A stretch of 64,000 bases of DNA from DASYQD01 sp963837455 (GTDB taxonomy: Bacteria; Acidobacteriota; Thermoanaerobaculia; Multivoradales; JAIOJS01). The notes under the pieces were generated by a model that ran no database searches, was not told the DNA's origin, and was given only the letters and a program-made list of their open reading frames with translations. Position 1 is the first letter of the stretch. The number at the start of each line of letters is the position of its first letter. Positions 37,001-45,000 of the stretch are shown here, one piece after another. The position numbers and the translations under genes were made by a program. The DNA is taken from the NCBI GenBank assembly GCA_963837455.1, contig CAWINM010000002.1, positions 434,001 to 498,000 of the forward strand, written 5' to 3'.

Positions 37001-39120
37001 GAGGGAGCCACCTTGGCGAAGGGGGACCCATCGTCGGTCGCGCAGTGGGGGAGACCTATGGGAGCGTGAGCTCGCCACGAGAGAACGGTGCGGGACCAGA
37101 TTTCACGGCGCGAGGTGGCGGTGCGGTGCGAGTGGTGGCGGAGCGGGTGCAGGTGGACGGAGCGATTCGCGCCAACGGACAGAGCTTCAACCGTGGTGCA
37201 GCGGGGGGGTCGGTGTGGATCACGACAGGTGAGCTGTCGGGGAGTGGAGCGATCGAGGCGAAGGGTGGCAACGGGACACTGGGCAGCGAGGGGTCAGGTG
37301 GTGGTGGAGCGATCGCGGTGGAGTACACGACGCTCGACGCAGGCTCGACGCTGCTCGATCACCTGCAGAGCTACGGCGGTTCGACGGGCACAACAGGCGG
37401 TGCCGGCACCATCTACCTCCACGGCCCCGACTCCACCCTCGGCTCCCTCCTCGTCAGCAACGGCGCCGTCACCGGCAACCGCCGCACCGTCCTCCCCTCC
37501 CTCGGCCGCGGCATCGTCCAGGGCGCGTCAGCGGACGGCACCGTGCTCACCGGCCGCGACGCCAGCATCCCGGCCTACTTCGTGGGGCACTGGTTCGAGG
37601 TCGAGGGGCAGGACCGCTTCGTCAAGGGTGTCTGGCGTATCGCCAGCGTCGACGGCACGAGCGTCACGCTCGAGCCCAAGGCCGGGTATCCCTTCGACGT
37701 CATCGCCGCCGGCGATCGCTGGCGCGGCCTCTACCGGTTCGACGAGGTGACGGTGGCCAGCGGCTCGGTGCTGGTGTCGACCGACGCGATCATCCAGCTG
37801 GTCCCACCGTTGCCCGACACCAGCGTTGCCTTCCGTTCCGGCAAGGCCGTCGACGACGGCTCCGAGGCGATCTATGGCAACGACGAGGCGCCCGCCTGGG
37901 TCAAGGCCGACGTCTCGATCGCCGTCGGCTCGGTGCCCGGCTCGTACCGCATCGTTCTCGCACCCGGCGCGGTGAGCGACCCCGACGGCATCAGCGAGGT
38001 GCGCCTCACGAGCGGCGGGCGATCTCTGGGCACGGCCTGGTCGGCCGAGGGGGCCGCCTTCCTCTGGTCCGGCTACCCCGGACAGCTGCTGCACCTGGTC
38101 GCTATCGACGCGCACTCCCGGGTGCAGCGCGCCGGCTGGCTGGAGCTGCCGCCGCTGCCGACGGGAGATGGCTGGCCGCCGCAGCTCGAGCTCGGCGCCG
38201 GCGTGACGCCGCGCGCGGCGAGCGCCAACGCCGATTGGCTGGGGATCGGCGACGAGGGGATCTGGTTCTACGGTAGCGGCGCGCAGCCGGTGGTGTCGCT
38301 GCCGCCGCACGAGGAGGGTGAGCGCGTCGTCGACCTCGCCGCGGACGGCGATCGGTTCCTCGTCGCCACCGATCGGCGGATCGACGAGATCGACCTCGCC
38401 ACGCCGGCGGTGAGCTCGGTGCCGATCGCTTCGGGGCGCGTGCTCGACCTCGCCGCCGGCAGCGGCGAGGCGGTCGTGCTGCTCACCGACGACGGTGATT
38501 CGGGGCAGCCGGTGTTGCGGTTGGCGCAGGTGTCGACGCCGGCGAGCGGCGCGCCGAGCCTCCTCGGCCCCAGCGAGCTTGCGCTGCCCATCCTCAGCGA
38601 ACCACGCCTCGAGCGCACGAGTGGGGCGGTGCACCTCTTCGGTCTCGACGCCGACGGACAGGGGATCCTCTACACCTGGCCCGCGAGCGCGCTCGGTGAG
38701 CTGCTCGGGGCAGAGCCCACCGTCTTCGAGCTGCCGGGTGGCTGGCGCGGGGTGGGGGCATGGCAGGAGGGCGCTGTTCTCCTCGCACCGCAGGCGGTGC
38801 GGCTGCTGCGCTACGGCGCGGCGGGTTGGAGCGAGGTGGCGCGCATCGACCTCGACGCGGAGCCGGTCGCCGCCGCCGTCGCCGGCTCGCGGCTGGTGGT
38901 CCTGGTGCCGGGGGAGATCAGGGTGTACGACCTCGGCGATCCGGCGGCGCCGGTGCTCGCCGCCAGCTACCCGGGCGCCTCCTACCGGGCGATCGAGCCG
39001 CTGCCGGATGGTGACGTGCTGCTCTGGTCGCCGCCGCTCGCCGCACCGCCACTGCGGTGGGACCCGGCGACTGCCGTGCCCGGGAGCGGCTTCACCACCG
39101 TGATCGACGGGCTGCCTTGA
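20776..39120 (+). CDS. Giant secreted multidomain surface protein, whole gene (frame-interrupted)
   Basis: One gene of about 6,100 codons if frame slips are ignored. TTG 20776 is chosen because GGGAGGAAGG precedes it and a signal peptide follows (RRRLLLAVAGSLALLGGVSLG, then ARAGAQS). Order of parts: a long unassigned N-terminal region (20.9-23.6 kb), at least eight carboxypeptidase-regulatory-like beta domains (23.7-27.0 kb), SbsA/Big_5-like Ig domains (near 27.4 kb), glycine-rich beta-helix-like sequence (29.8-30.4 kb), Ig-like domains (31.1-32.5 kb), the 348-residue tandem repeats (32.74-37.4 kb) and a propeller-like C-terminus (38.2-39.1 kb). No anchor or autotransporter barrel is visible. 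Frames are broken in 21.0-31.06 kb and once at 32892. Adhesion or matrix function is inference from domain style. Confidence 0.6.
31065..32894 (+). CDS. Middle segment of the first giant gene: Ig-like domains
   Basis: Clean frame from the last slip (extra G at 31064/31065) to a stop at 32892-32894 that is itself created by an extra T. It encodes at least four Ig-like domains of about 95 residues (GTVTLAAGTATPVRAGYPFS, GVLALASGAPSRIEAGESTT, PVVTLTLQPDRGAGGIYHSG, PAVSFACPSTGALLPDDYVA). A linker (LRSGTLTIDQSVTVGGLLVL) then leads into the first 348-residue repeat at 32741. The domain style is that of extracellular stalk regions. It must be read together with the next segment. Confidence 0.65.
   Translation: MSDALGLVETREESTVAPTLQVQPLWDEPTTASSAATTTLPVPLAGAPASLDYTVQATDQAGRVTRTPAVWPVLPNEDPAGTVTLAAGTATPVRAGYPFSVVVHATDRERLSRITLQASGPVTPASQATTVAGTVADQSYTLNVPASADGSQPVSVQALIEDASGGATTTAPLQVPVAANGAPTGVLALASGAPSRIEAGESTTIQVHAEDTDGLVRIDLHVDGPVTQPEQTRTVSGTAVDATFTVTARTDATPQTVSVTATLVDQLDSAATTAAVTFDIVSDNTSPVVTLTLQPDRGAGGIYHSGETVTVGASATDDQGVTSLQLVVDGTTTSSTGAPVSYDWAVPEVTASTSYTLEATATDGDGNEAQATRTVTVAPVPADQPPAVSFACPSTGALLPDDYVAKLTAAASDDLGVTAVRFFLEDATTPFAEVTPSGSPAPPQTTATATFDLATVSTPSVHFRVEAVDTTGQTQSAVIEVQRVAVVDLRADGQGSNDWTALAGQTVALRSGTLTIDQSVTVGGLLVLDGAKITHSAATGATSPGRVALTVNGETYVGCGGAIDVSERGYGPGVTYPGAVVSGVQAGGSHLGEGGPIVGRAVGETYGSV
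32741..37402 (+). repeat. Tandem array of a 1044-bp (348-codon) unit, 4.5 copies
   Basis: Units begin near 32741, 33787, 34831, 35875 and 36919; the fifth stops after about 484 bases. The spacing measured at one conserved site is 1045, 1044, 1044 and 1044, the extra base being the T at 32892. Units are nearly identical. Variable sites (GGRRRT or GGHRRT, RNTLGV or RNGAGV, VVSVDP or VVSADP) are combined in mosaic fashion. Confidence 0.92.
32893..39120 (+). CDS. C-terminal segment of the first giant gene: 348-aa repeats and propeller-like tail
   Basis: A clean 2,000-codon frame; the frame is open from 32797 but is in register with the gene only after the extra T at 32892. Each 348-residue unit has a glycine-rich beta-helix-like half (GGAIDVSERGYGPGVTYPGA ... 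EGSGGGGAIAVEYTTLDAGS) and a beta half (AIPAYFVGHWVEIRN ... WRIASIGTDGQTVVLASNAG ... GVYRFDEYTVKGDVQVVS). After 37402 one diverged half unit follows (AIPAYFVGHW is SIPAYFVGHW there). Then comes an Ig-like stretch and about 300 residues of propeller-like repeats (VVDLAADGDRFLVATDRRID, IRVYDLGDPAAPVLAASYPG) resembling LVIVD repeats. It ends 22 bases before the next gene. Probably surface-exposed; ligand unknown. Confidence 0.75.
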   Translation, partial: SSPRENGAGPDFTARGGGAVRVVAERVQVDGAIRANGQSFNRGAAGGSVWITTGELSGSGAIEAKGGNGTLGSEGSGGGGAIAVEYTTLDAGSTLLDHLQSYGGSTGTTGGAGTVYVRGGSASTYGQLIVDNGLVGGRRRTVLPSLGSGTAGSGSGGATLVTGRSRAIPAYFVGHWVEIRNTLGVLEGTWRIASIGTDGQTVVLASNAGEAVTVDEGDGWQGVYRFDEYTVKGDVQVVSVDPIHVYSEQVIAGTVETDAIYADRLVVAPGATLTQHLTASSTAAESLTIAVRELVVEAGGAIDVSERGYGPGVTYPGAVVSGVQAGGSHLGEGGPIVGRAVGETYGSVSSPRENGAGPDFTARGGGAVRVVAERVQVDGAIRANGQSFNRGAAGGSVWITTGELSGSGAIEAKGGNGTLGSEGSGGGGAIAVEYTTLDAGSTLLDHLQSYGGSTGTTGGAGTVYVRGGSASTYGQLIVDNGLVGGRRRTVLPSLGSGTAGSGSGGATLVTGRSRAIPAYFVGHWVEIRNGAGVLEGTWRIASIGTDGQTVVLASNAGEAVTVDEGDGWQGVYRFDEYTVKGDVQVVSADPIHVYSEQVIAGTVETDAIYADRLVVAPGATLTQHLTASSTAAESLTIAVRELVVEAGGAIDVSERGYGPGVTYPGAVVSGVQAGGSHLGEGGPIVGRAVGETYGSVSSPRENGAGPDFTARGGGAVRVVAERVQVDGAIRANGQSFNRGAAGGSVWITTGELSGSGAIEAKGGNGTLGSEGSGGGGAIAVEYTTLDAGSTLLDHLQSYGGSTGTTGGAGTVYVRGGSASTYGQLIVDNGLVGGHRRTVLPSLGSGTAGSGSGGATLVTGRSRAIPAYFVGHWVEIRNTLGVLEGTWRIASIGTDGQTVVLASNAGEAVTVDEGDGWQGVYRFDEYTVKGDVQVVSVDPIHVYSEQVIAGTVETDAIYADRLVVAPGATLTQHLTASSTAAESLTIAVRELVVEAGGAIDVSERGYGPGVTYPGAVVSGVQAGGSHLGEGGPIVSRAVGETYGSVSSPRENGAGPDFTARGGGAVRVIAERVQVDGAIRANGQSFNRGAAGGSVWITTGELSGSGAIEAKGGNGTLSSEGSGGGGAIAVEYTTLDAGSTLLDHLQSYGGSTGTTGGAGTVYVRGGSASTYGQLIVDNGLVGGHRRTVLPSLGSGTAGSGSGGATLVTGRSRAIPAYFVGHWVEIRNTLGVLEGTWRIASIGTDGQTVVLASNAGEAVTVDEGDGWQGVYRFDEYTVKGDVQVVSADPIHVYSEQVITGTVETDAIYADRLVVAPGATLTQHLTASSTAAESLTIAVRELVVEAGGAIDVSERGYGPGVTYPGAVVSGVQAGGSHLGEGGPIVGRAVGETYGSVSSPRENGAGPDFTARGGGAVRVVAERVQVDGAIRANGQSFNRGAAGGSVWITTGELSGSGAIEAKGGNGTLGSEGSGGGGAIAVEYTTLDAGSTLLDHLQSYGGSTGTTGGAGTIYLHGPDSTLGSLLVSNGAVTGNRRTVLPSLGRGIVQGASADGTVLTGRDASIPAYFVGHWFEVEGQDRFVKGVWRIASVDGTSVTLEPKAGYPFDVIAAGDRWRGLYRFDEVTVASGSVLVSTDAIIQLVPPLPDTSVAFRSGKAVDDGSEAIYGNDEAPAWVKADVSIAVGSVPGSYRIVLAPGAVSDPDGISEVRLTSGGRSLGTAWSAEGAAFLWSGYPGQLLHLVAIDAHSRVQRAGWLELPPLPTGDGWPPQLELGAGVTPRAASANADWLGIGDEGIWFYGSGAQPVVSLPPHEEGERVVDLAADGDRFLVATDRRIDEIDLATPAVSSVPIASGRVLDLAAGSGEAVVLLTDDGDSGQPVLRLAQVSTPASGAPSLLGPSELALPILSEPRLERTSGAVHLFGLDADGQGILYTWPASALGELLGAEPTVFELPGGWRGVGAWQEGAVLLAPQAVRLLRYGAAGWSEVARIDLDAEPVAAAVAGSRLVVLVPGEIRVYDLGDPAAPVLAASYPGASYRAIEPLPDGDVLLWSPPLAAPPLRWDPATAVPGSGFTTVIDGLP

Positions 39121-39142
39121 TCGCCGAGCAAGGAGCGTGACG

Positions 39143-40207
39143 ATGACGTCTCACCGCCTCCCGTTCGATCGCCGGCGCGGCGCCGTGACCCACGGCCCGC
39201 GGAGGACGCGCAGACTCGGGCCTCGCGGCCGCGCCCTGCTGTCGCTGCTCGCCCTCGCCGCGCCGCCCCTCCTCGCGCAGCCGGGTCCGCTCTTCCCGCA
39301 GCCCTTCCGGGTCGAGCACCACCTCGTCCAGCTCGACGGCGACGGCAGCCGCTTCGTCGGCCAGTCGATCGTCGACACCTACGGCGGTTCCTGGATCGTC
39401 TCCGAGCGACCCGATGGCAGCCGCGTGATCGTCGATCTGGTCCGCCGCGAGATCACCGAGGTGCGCCGCGCGAAGGGCAGCTACTGGACGGTGAGCTTCG
39501 ATCGCCTGGCCGAGCTCCAGGCGCGGTTGCAGCGGGCGCAGGGGCTCTCCGGAACGGCAAGGACCGCTGGCGATGACGTCGCAGCGGCGACGCGTGCCGG
39601 CACGCAGGCGACCGTGCCGAGCCCGGCGACGCCTGCCGCAGCGCGCAGCGCCGACGAGCTCGTGGTGACCGAGGTCCCCGCGGCAGAGGAGAGGGCGTCG
39701 CGCGTGGGTGGCCCCACCGATGCCGCGGGCGCAGCGTTGATCGCCCGCGCCGGCGTCGAGCACCTTCGCGTGGAGCGCCGCGACGACCCCGAGGGCGCTG
39801 GGCTCGACGTGTGGCTCGATCCCAGCGTACGCCTGACGACGGCGGCGCAGGCTGCCCTCGGCGCCCTCGAGTCGCAGGTGCTGACGGCGCGCGCTCCGGC
39901 GGCGGCGGGGAAGGCGTCGGCGGCGAGCTCGCCCTCGCGCTACCTCGCGGCGGCACGCACCCGGGCGGGCGGTGCGGTGCCGATCCGGACCGTCCGATCG
40001 CTGAAGACCTCCGCCACGGGCGCGGCGATGGGGAGCGTGGAGGACGTCGCCACCCGGCTCGAGCCGCTCGAGCGTTTCCCGGGCGAGCTGGTCGAGATCC
40101 CGGAGGGGCTGCGGCGAGTGCCGCACCCGCTCGAGGCGACCGTGCGGTTCCTCGAGGAGGAGGCGGTGCGCAACGCGCAGATGGCGGGAGCTGCCAGCCC
40201 CCAATGA
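39143..40207 (+). CDS. Secreted protein of unknown function between the two giant genes
   Basis: 354 residues. ATG 39143 is preferred over GTG 39137 for spacing from AAGGAG. A basic N-region and hydrophobic stretch (RGRALLSLLALAAPPLLAQ) form the signal. The mature start has RVEHHLVQLDGDGSRFVGQS and GGSWIVSERPDGSRVIVDLV, a small beta domain, then an Ala/Arg-rich low-complexity middle and a helical end (PHPLEATVRFLEEEAVRNAQ). No family recognised. It sits 22 bases after one giant gene and 97 bases before another, in the same direction. That suggests a helper in their export or surface assembly; this is inference from position only. Confidence 0.6.
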   Translation: MTSHRLPFDRRRGAVTHGPRRTRRLGPRGRALLSLLALAAPPLLAQPGPLFPQPFRVEHHLVQLDGDGSRFVGQSIVDTYGGSWIVSERPDGSRVIVDLVRREITEVRRAKGSYWTVSFDRLAELQARLQRAQGLSGTARTAGDDVAAATRAGTQATVPSPATPAAARSADELVVTEVPAAEERASRVGGPTDAAGAALIARAGVEHLRVERRDDPEGAGLDVWLDPSVRLTTAAQAALGALESQVLTARAPAAAGKASAASSPSRYLAAARTRAGGAVPIRTVRSLKTSATGAAMGSVEDVATRLEPLERFPGELVEIPEGLRRVPHPLEATVRFLEEEAVRNAQMAGAASPQ

Positions 40208-40304
40208 GCGCCGCGCTCGCGGTGGATGACATCGATGCATCGCGTGGAGTGTCGACATGTTGCGTGAGCTTGGCCGCTTCGCGGCGTCGGAGAAGGGACG
40301 ATTC

Positions 40305-42044
40305 ATGAGCCAGCGATCTGGGCGTCGCCCACGGGCCAGCGAGCCAGGGCGGCGAAGCGAGGCAAACGGGCCAACCGAGCCCGATCGGGCGACCGAGGCC
40401 GACCGGGTGATCCGGCAAAGCTGGGTGGGCAAGCCGATTGCCGCCGCGGGGACCGCTGGGATGAGAGCGCTCGCGCATCGCCCCAGTCCCACGCATCGCC
40501 CCGGTATCGAGCACCACCCTTGCACCGGCAGCGAGCACGCCCCCGGCACCGCGGGTCACCCAGGCACCGCGCAACGCCCCGACACCGCGGTTCACCCAGG
40601 CATCGTGCGTCACCCAGGCAACGCGCGTCGTGTCGGCAGCGGGCCTCGCTCGAGCGCGGCACCTCGCTTCACGCTGGTGCGTCGCGCCTGGGCGCTCTCC
40701 TCCGTCCTCGCCCTGGCGCTCCCCCTCGCCGCGCTGCCGGCGCCGGCGACCTTCGACCTCCCCACCGACCTCGCCTCCTATGCAGTCCTCTCCTGCCAGG
40801 ACATGCAGATGTCGGGCAACCCCTCGATCACCTCGGAGGGGGTCGGCGGCACCGCCGCCTCCACCGACAAGGCCAACATCCGCAGCAACGGCAACGTCAC
40901 GCTGTCGGGCAACCCGGTGGTGCGCGGGGACGTCGTGGCCGGCCCCGGCAAGCGGGTGATCGTCTCCGGGCATCCGACCATCACCGGCCAGCAGCTGGTG
41001 TCGCCCACACCCTTCGACTGCGCGCCGATCGACCTCGCGGCCCTGCGCACCCAGCTGCAGGCGCACAACGACAACGCCCTCGTGCCGCTTACCGACCACG
41101 GCCACCCCGGTCTCGGCGGCACCGGTGGCAACTCGATCACGCTGTCGGGGAACGACGGTCTCACCCTGCCGGCGGGCACCTACCTGCTCACCAACATCAC
41201 CCTATCGGGGAACACGCAGATCCGTGTCTCCGGACAGGTGCGCATCCTGGTGACAGGCAGCGTCGCCATCTCCGGCAACAGCAACCTCAACAACAACGGC
41301 AACCCCTTCCAGCTCCGCCTGTGGAGCCAGGGGGCGGTGGCGGTCTCCTCGCAGTCGAACCTCTACGCCTACATCTACGCGCCCACCGCGGCGGTGACGC
41401 TCTCCGGCGGCATGAGCGTGGTGGGAGCGATCCAGACCCGATCGCTGTCGCTCTCGGGCGGCGTGCACATTCGCCGCGTGCTCGACGACGCGCCGGCGCA
41501 GGTGACGCTCACCGCGCCCACCGAGGGTCAGAGCGTGCCGCGCTGCGAGGTCACCGTCAGCGGCACCGTCGCCGACGCCGAGGGGCCTGTCGAGCTCGAG
41601 GTCAACGGTGCCGCCGTGACACCGGAGGCCGATGGCAGCTTCATCACCACCGTCAGCCTGGCGACCGCCGATCCCGGGCTGGTGGAGGTCGTCGCCACCG
41701 ACACCGGCGGCAACGTCACGCGGGTCACGGTGCGGGTCACGGTGGTGCCGCCGACGGTGGCGCTCACCTCACCGGTGCCAGGGTCGCTGGTGGCGGCGCG
41801 GCTCGTCGACCTCGCGGGGACTTCCGGGAACGCCACCGCGGTGTCGGTCGACGGCACTGCGGCGATCGTCCCGGGGGACGGCACCTTCCATCTCGACGGC
41901 TTCGACCTCGGTCCCGACGACGGGCTGGTCACGCTGTCGCTGGTGGCGAGCCACTGCGCCGGCCAGGCCTCCGCCACCGTCGTGCTCGACCTCGACACCA
42001 GGGCGCCGGTGGTGGCCATCGACAGCCCCGCCGCGGGCGACGCT
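40305..42044 (+). CDS. N-terminal segment of the giant RHS gene: leader, signal, LSGN domain, Ig domains
   Basis: Clean frame to an extra C at 42045. The first ~124 residues are polar with hexapeptide repeats and precede the hydrophobic signal, so the true start could be later; GTG 40677 lies directly before the signal but has no good ribosome site. After the signal, residues about 150-390 form a right-handed beta-type domain rich in NVTLSGNPVV, SITLSGNDGL and ITLSGNTQIR motifs, like the DUF7305/PilX-associated beta domains of surface proteins. Ig-like domains start near 41.5 kb (VTLTAPTEGQSVPRCEVTVS). Location is inferred to be outside the cell. Confidence 0.65.
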
Positions 42045-45000
42045 CCTCGGCAGCAGCCCGATCGCGGTCAGCGGGACGGTCGACGACGCGCATCTCGCGT
42101 CCGTCGACGTCAACGGCGTCACCGCCACCGTCGCCGGCGGTCGCTTCACCGCCGACGCCGTGCCGCTCGGCGAGGGGACAACGACCTCGCCGCGGTGGCC
42201 ACCGACGCGCTCGGCCGCTCCACCACCTCGGCCGCCGTCACCGTCGAGCTCGACAGCACGGCGCCGACGGCCGCCATCACCGCGCCGGCGAGCGGCGCCG
42301 TGGTGAGCGACGCCGACGGTGACCGTCGGCCGGTACCGTCGCCGATTCCCAACCTTGCCAGCGTGGCCGTCGACGGCGTCGTCGCCAGCGTCAGCGGCTA
42401 CCACTTCATGGCGACGGCGGCAGCCTCGCCGAAGGGGACAACTTCCTCGTCGCCACCGCGCTCGACGCGGCTGGATCACCACGCGACTCCCGTCGGTGGT
42501 GGTGGTCCTCGACACGCTGCCGCCGGCGGTGCCATCGACACGGCGACGCTGCCCTCGCTCACCGGCGACGCCGCGGTCTCGTCAGCGGCACTGTCGACGA
42601 TCCGCACCTGGCGAGGGTGACGGTGAACGGCGTCGTCGCCACCGTCGTCGACGGCCAGCTGGTCGCCGAAGGCGTGCCCCTGGCAAGAGGGGCCCAACGT
42701 GCTCGCCGCGCACGCCGTGGACAGCCTGGGGCACGAGGCCGACTCGGCGCCGGCGACGGTGACGCGGGACACGCTGCCGCCCGAGGTGACGATCATCGAG
42801 CCGGTGGCCGACGCGCAGCTCGACAGCCAGACGGTGACGGTCCGCGGCACGGTCGCTGACCCCCACCTCGACCGTGTGACCGTGGGGGCGGTGGAGGCGG
42901 TGGTGGAGGGGGACGAGGGCAGCGCTCCCCGCGCCTGGACCGCCACCGGCGTCGGCCTGCCGGAAGGCGACGCCGAGATCATCGCCCACGCCGTCGACAC
43001 CCTCGGCCACGCCAGCTGACTCGCCGGCGGTGGCGGTGGTCGTCGACACGCTGCCGCCGGTCGTGCGGCTCGACCGCCCGCCTGGACCCGCTGGTGGGCA
43101 CGGCCACGGTGACGGTGACGGGCACGGTGGAGGAGCCCCACCTCGACACCGTCACGTCGCCGGGATCGCCGCCGACGCCGAGGGCCGACGGCACCTTCAG
43201 CGTCGCCGACGTGCCGCTGAGTCGAGGGGGAGAACGAGCTTCGCGCCACGGCGCGCGACACCTTCGGTCACGAGGCGACCTCCGATCCGGTGGTCTACGT
43301 CCTCGACGCCTCGCCGCCGGAGCTCACCGTCACAAGCCCGCTCGACGGCGAGACCCTCACCGTGCAGCAGGTGGTGGTCGCCGGCACGGTGAGCGACGCC
43401 AACCTGGCGGGGGTGACGGTCAACGGTGTCGACGCCGCGGTCGACGAGACCGCGCACACCTTCCAGCTCACCGTCGCCCTCGCCGACGGCGTCAACACCC
43501 TCGCCGTCGCCGCCAGTGACCGCGTCGGCCACACCGCCGAGCAGGTGATCACCGTCCGCGTCGTGCTCGACGACCAGCCGCCGGCGATGACCTTCGACCA
43601 GCCGGTGACGGCGGCCGACGCGTGCCTCGCTGCGGGCACGCCGGTGGCGCTGGGTGGCGCCTACCACGACGCCAACCCACCGAGCGGGCAGAGCGGCCAG
43701 CCGCCGGCAGTCGCCGTCGAGGTGGTCGATGCCGCCGGCGCCCATCACACCTACACCGGCGCGCTCGCCGCCGACCAGGCTCGCTGGAGCGTCGCCGCCG
43801 CCGACCTCGGCGCCGCCGACGGCATGGCGACTGTGAGCCTCACCGCCAGCGACGCCTACGGCAACGTCTCGCGCCTGTCGCGGGCGCTCCGCGTCGATGC
43901 CCTGGCGCCGACGGTGCGGCTGACCCTCGAGGGCGCGCCATTCCCGGGCGCGGCTCCGGGGTCGACGCCCCCCGCGGGGGCCACGCCAACGCTCTTCGCT
44001 CGCGCCCTCTCCGCCGGCGCCACGGTGGACGACGGCGCGGCGGCGGCCCCCCCGGCGGCGGTGCTCACCCTCGATGGTGCCCCGTACGTCGCCGGCACCG
44101 CCATCGCCGCCAACGGCAACCACCTGCTGGTGGCGACCGCCACCGACTGTGCCGGTCACGCCTCGGCCACCCACGCCCTCTTCGCCATCGACTCGGCGGC
44201 CCCGACGCTGCATGGCACCACGCCGGCCGACGGCGCGCGCGTGACCGCCGCCGTCGACAGCTTCGGCGGCACCTCGGACGCCGACCTCGCCAGCGCCACC
44301 GTCGACGGCCATGCAGCGGTGGTCGGTGCCGGCGGCACCTTCACCTACGCGCCGTTCCCCTGGCACGAGGGGCGCAACGAGGTCGCCGTCGAGCTGGTGG
44401 ACGCCGCCGGCAACCGCGCCTCGTTCACGGTCGCCTTCGAGGTGCGCACGGTGGCGCTCAGCGTGCAGATCCTCGAGGGTGGCGCCGCGATCGCGCCTGG
44501 CGCCGTGTTCCTCCGCACAGTGCGGCCCGAGGTGCGTCCCAGCGACTCCACAGCGACGACGAGCGCCACGCTCAACGGCGCGCCGTTCACGAGCGGCAGC
44601 GAGATCGCCCAGAGCGGCACCTACCACCTGGTGGCCACGGCCAGCGACGGCTGGGGTCGCACGGCGCAGGCCGAGGCGAGCTTCAGCGTCGACCTCGGTG
44701 CCGGCCCCACGATCACCCTCGCGAGCCCCGCCGACGGCGCCGTGCTGCCCGGGCCCACGGTACCCGTCGCGGGAACGGTGAGTGGCGACAGCCCGACGGT
44801 GACCGTCAACGGCGTCGCGGTCACCGTCACCGGTAGCTCGTGGAGCGTCGCCGCCTTGCCGCTCGAGGCCGACGTCGCCAACACGCTGCTGGCGGTGGCG
44901 CGCGACGCCCGCGGTCGCACCGCCACCGCCGGCGTCACCGTGAGGGTGGCGTCGGGGGGGCCGCAGGTGCTCATCCTCGAGCCCCTCGACGGCACGACGA

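Noticed and set aside
32741..37402. CRISPR array or diversity-generating retroelement
   Set aside because: Units are 1044 bp, coding and contiguous with no spacers; there is no reverse transcriptase or cas gene in the window.
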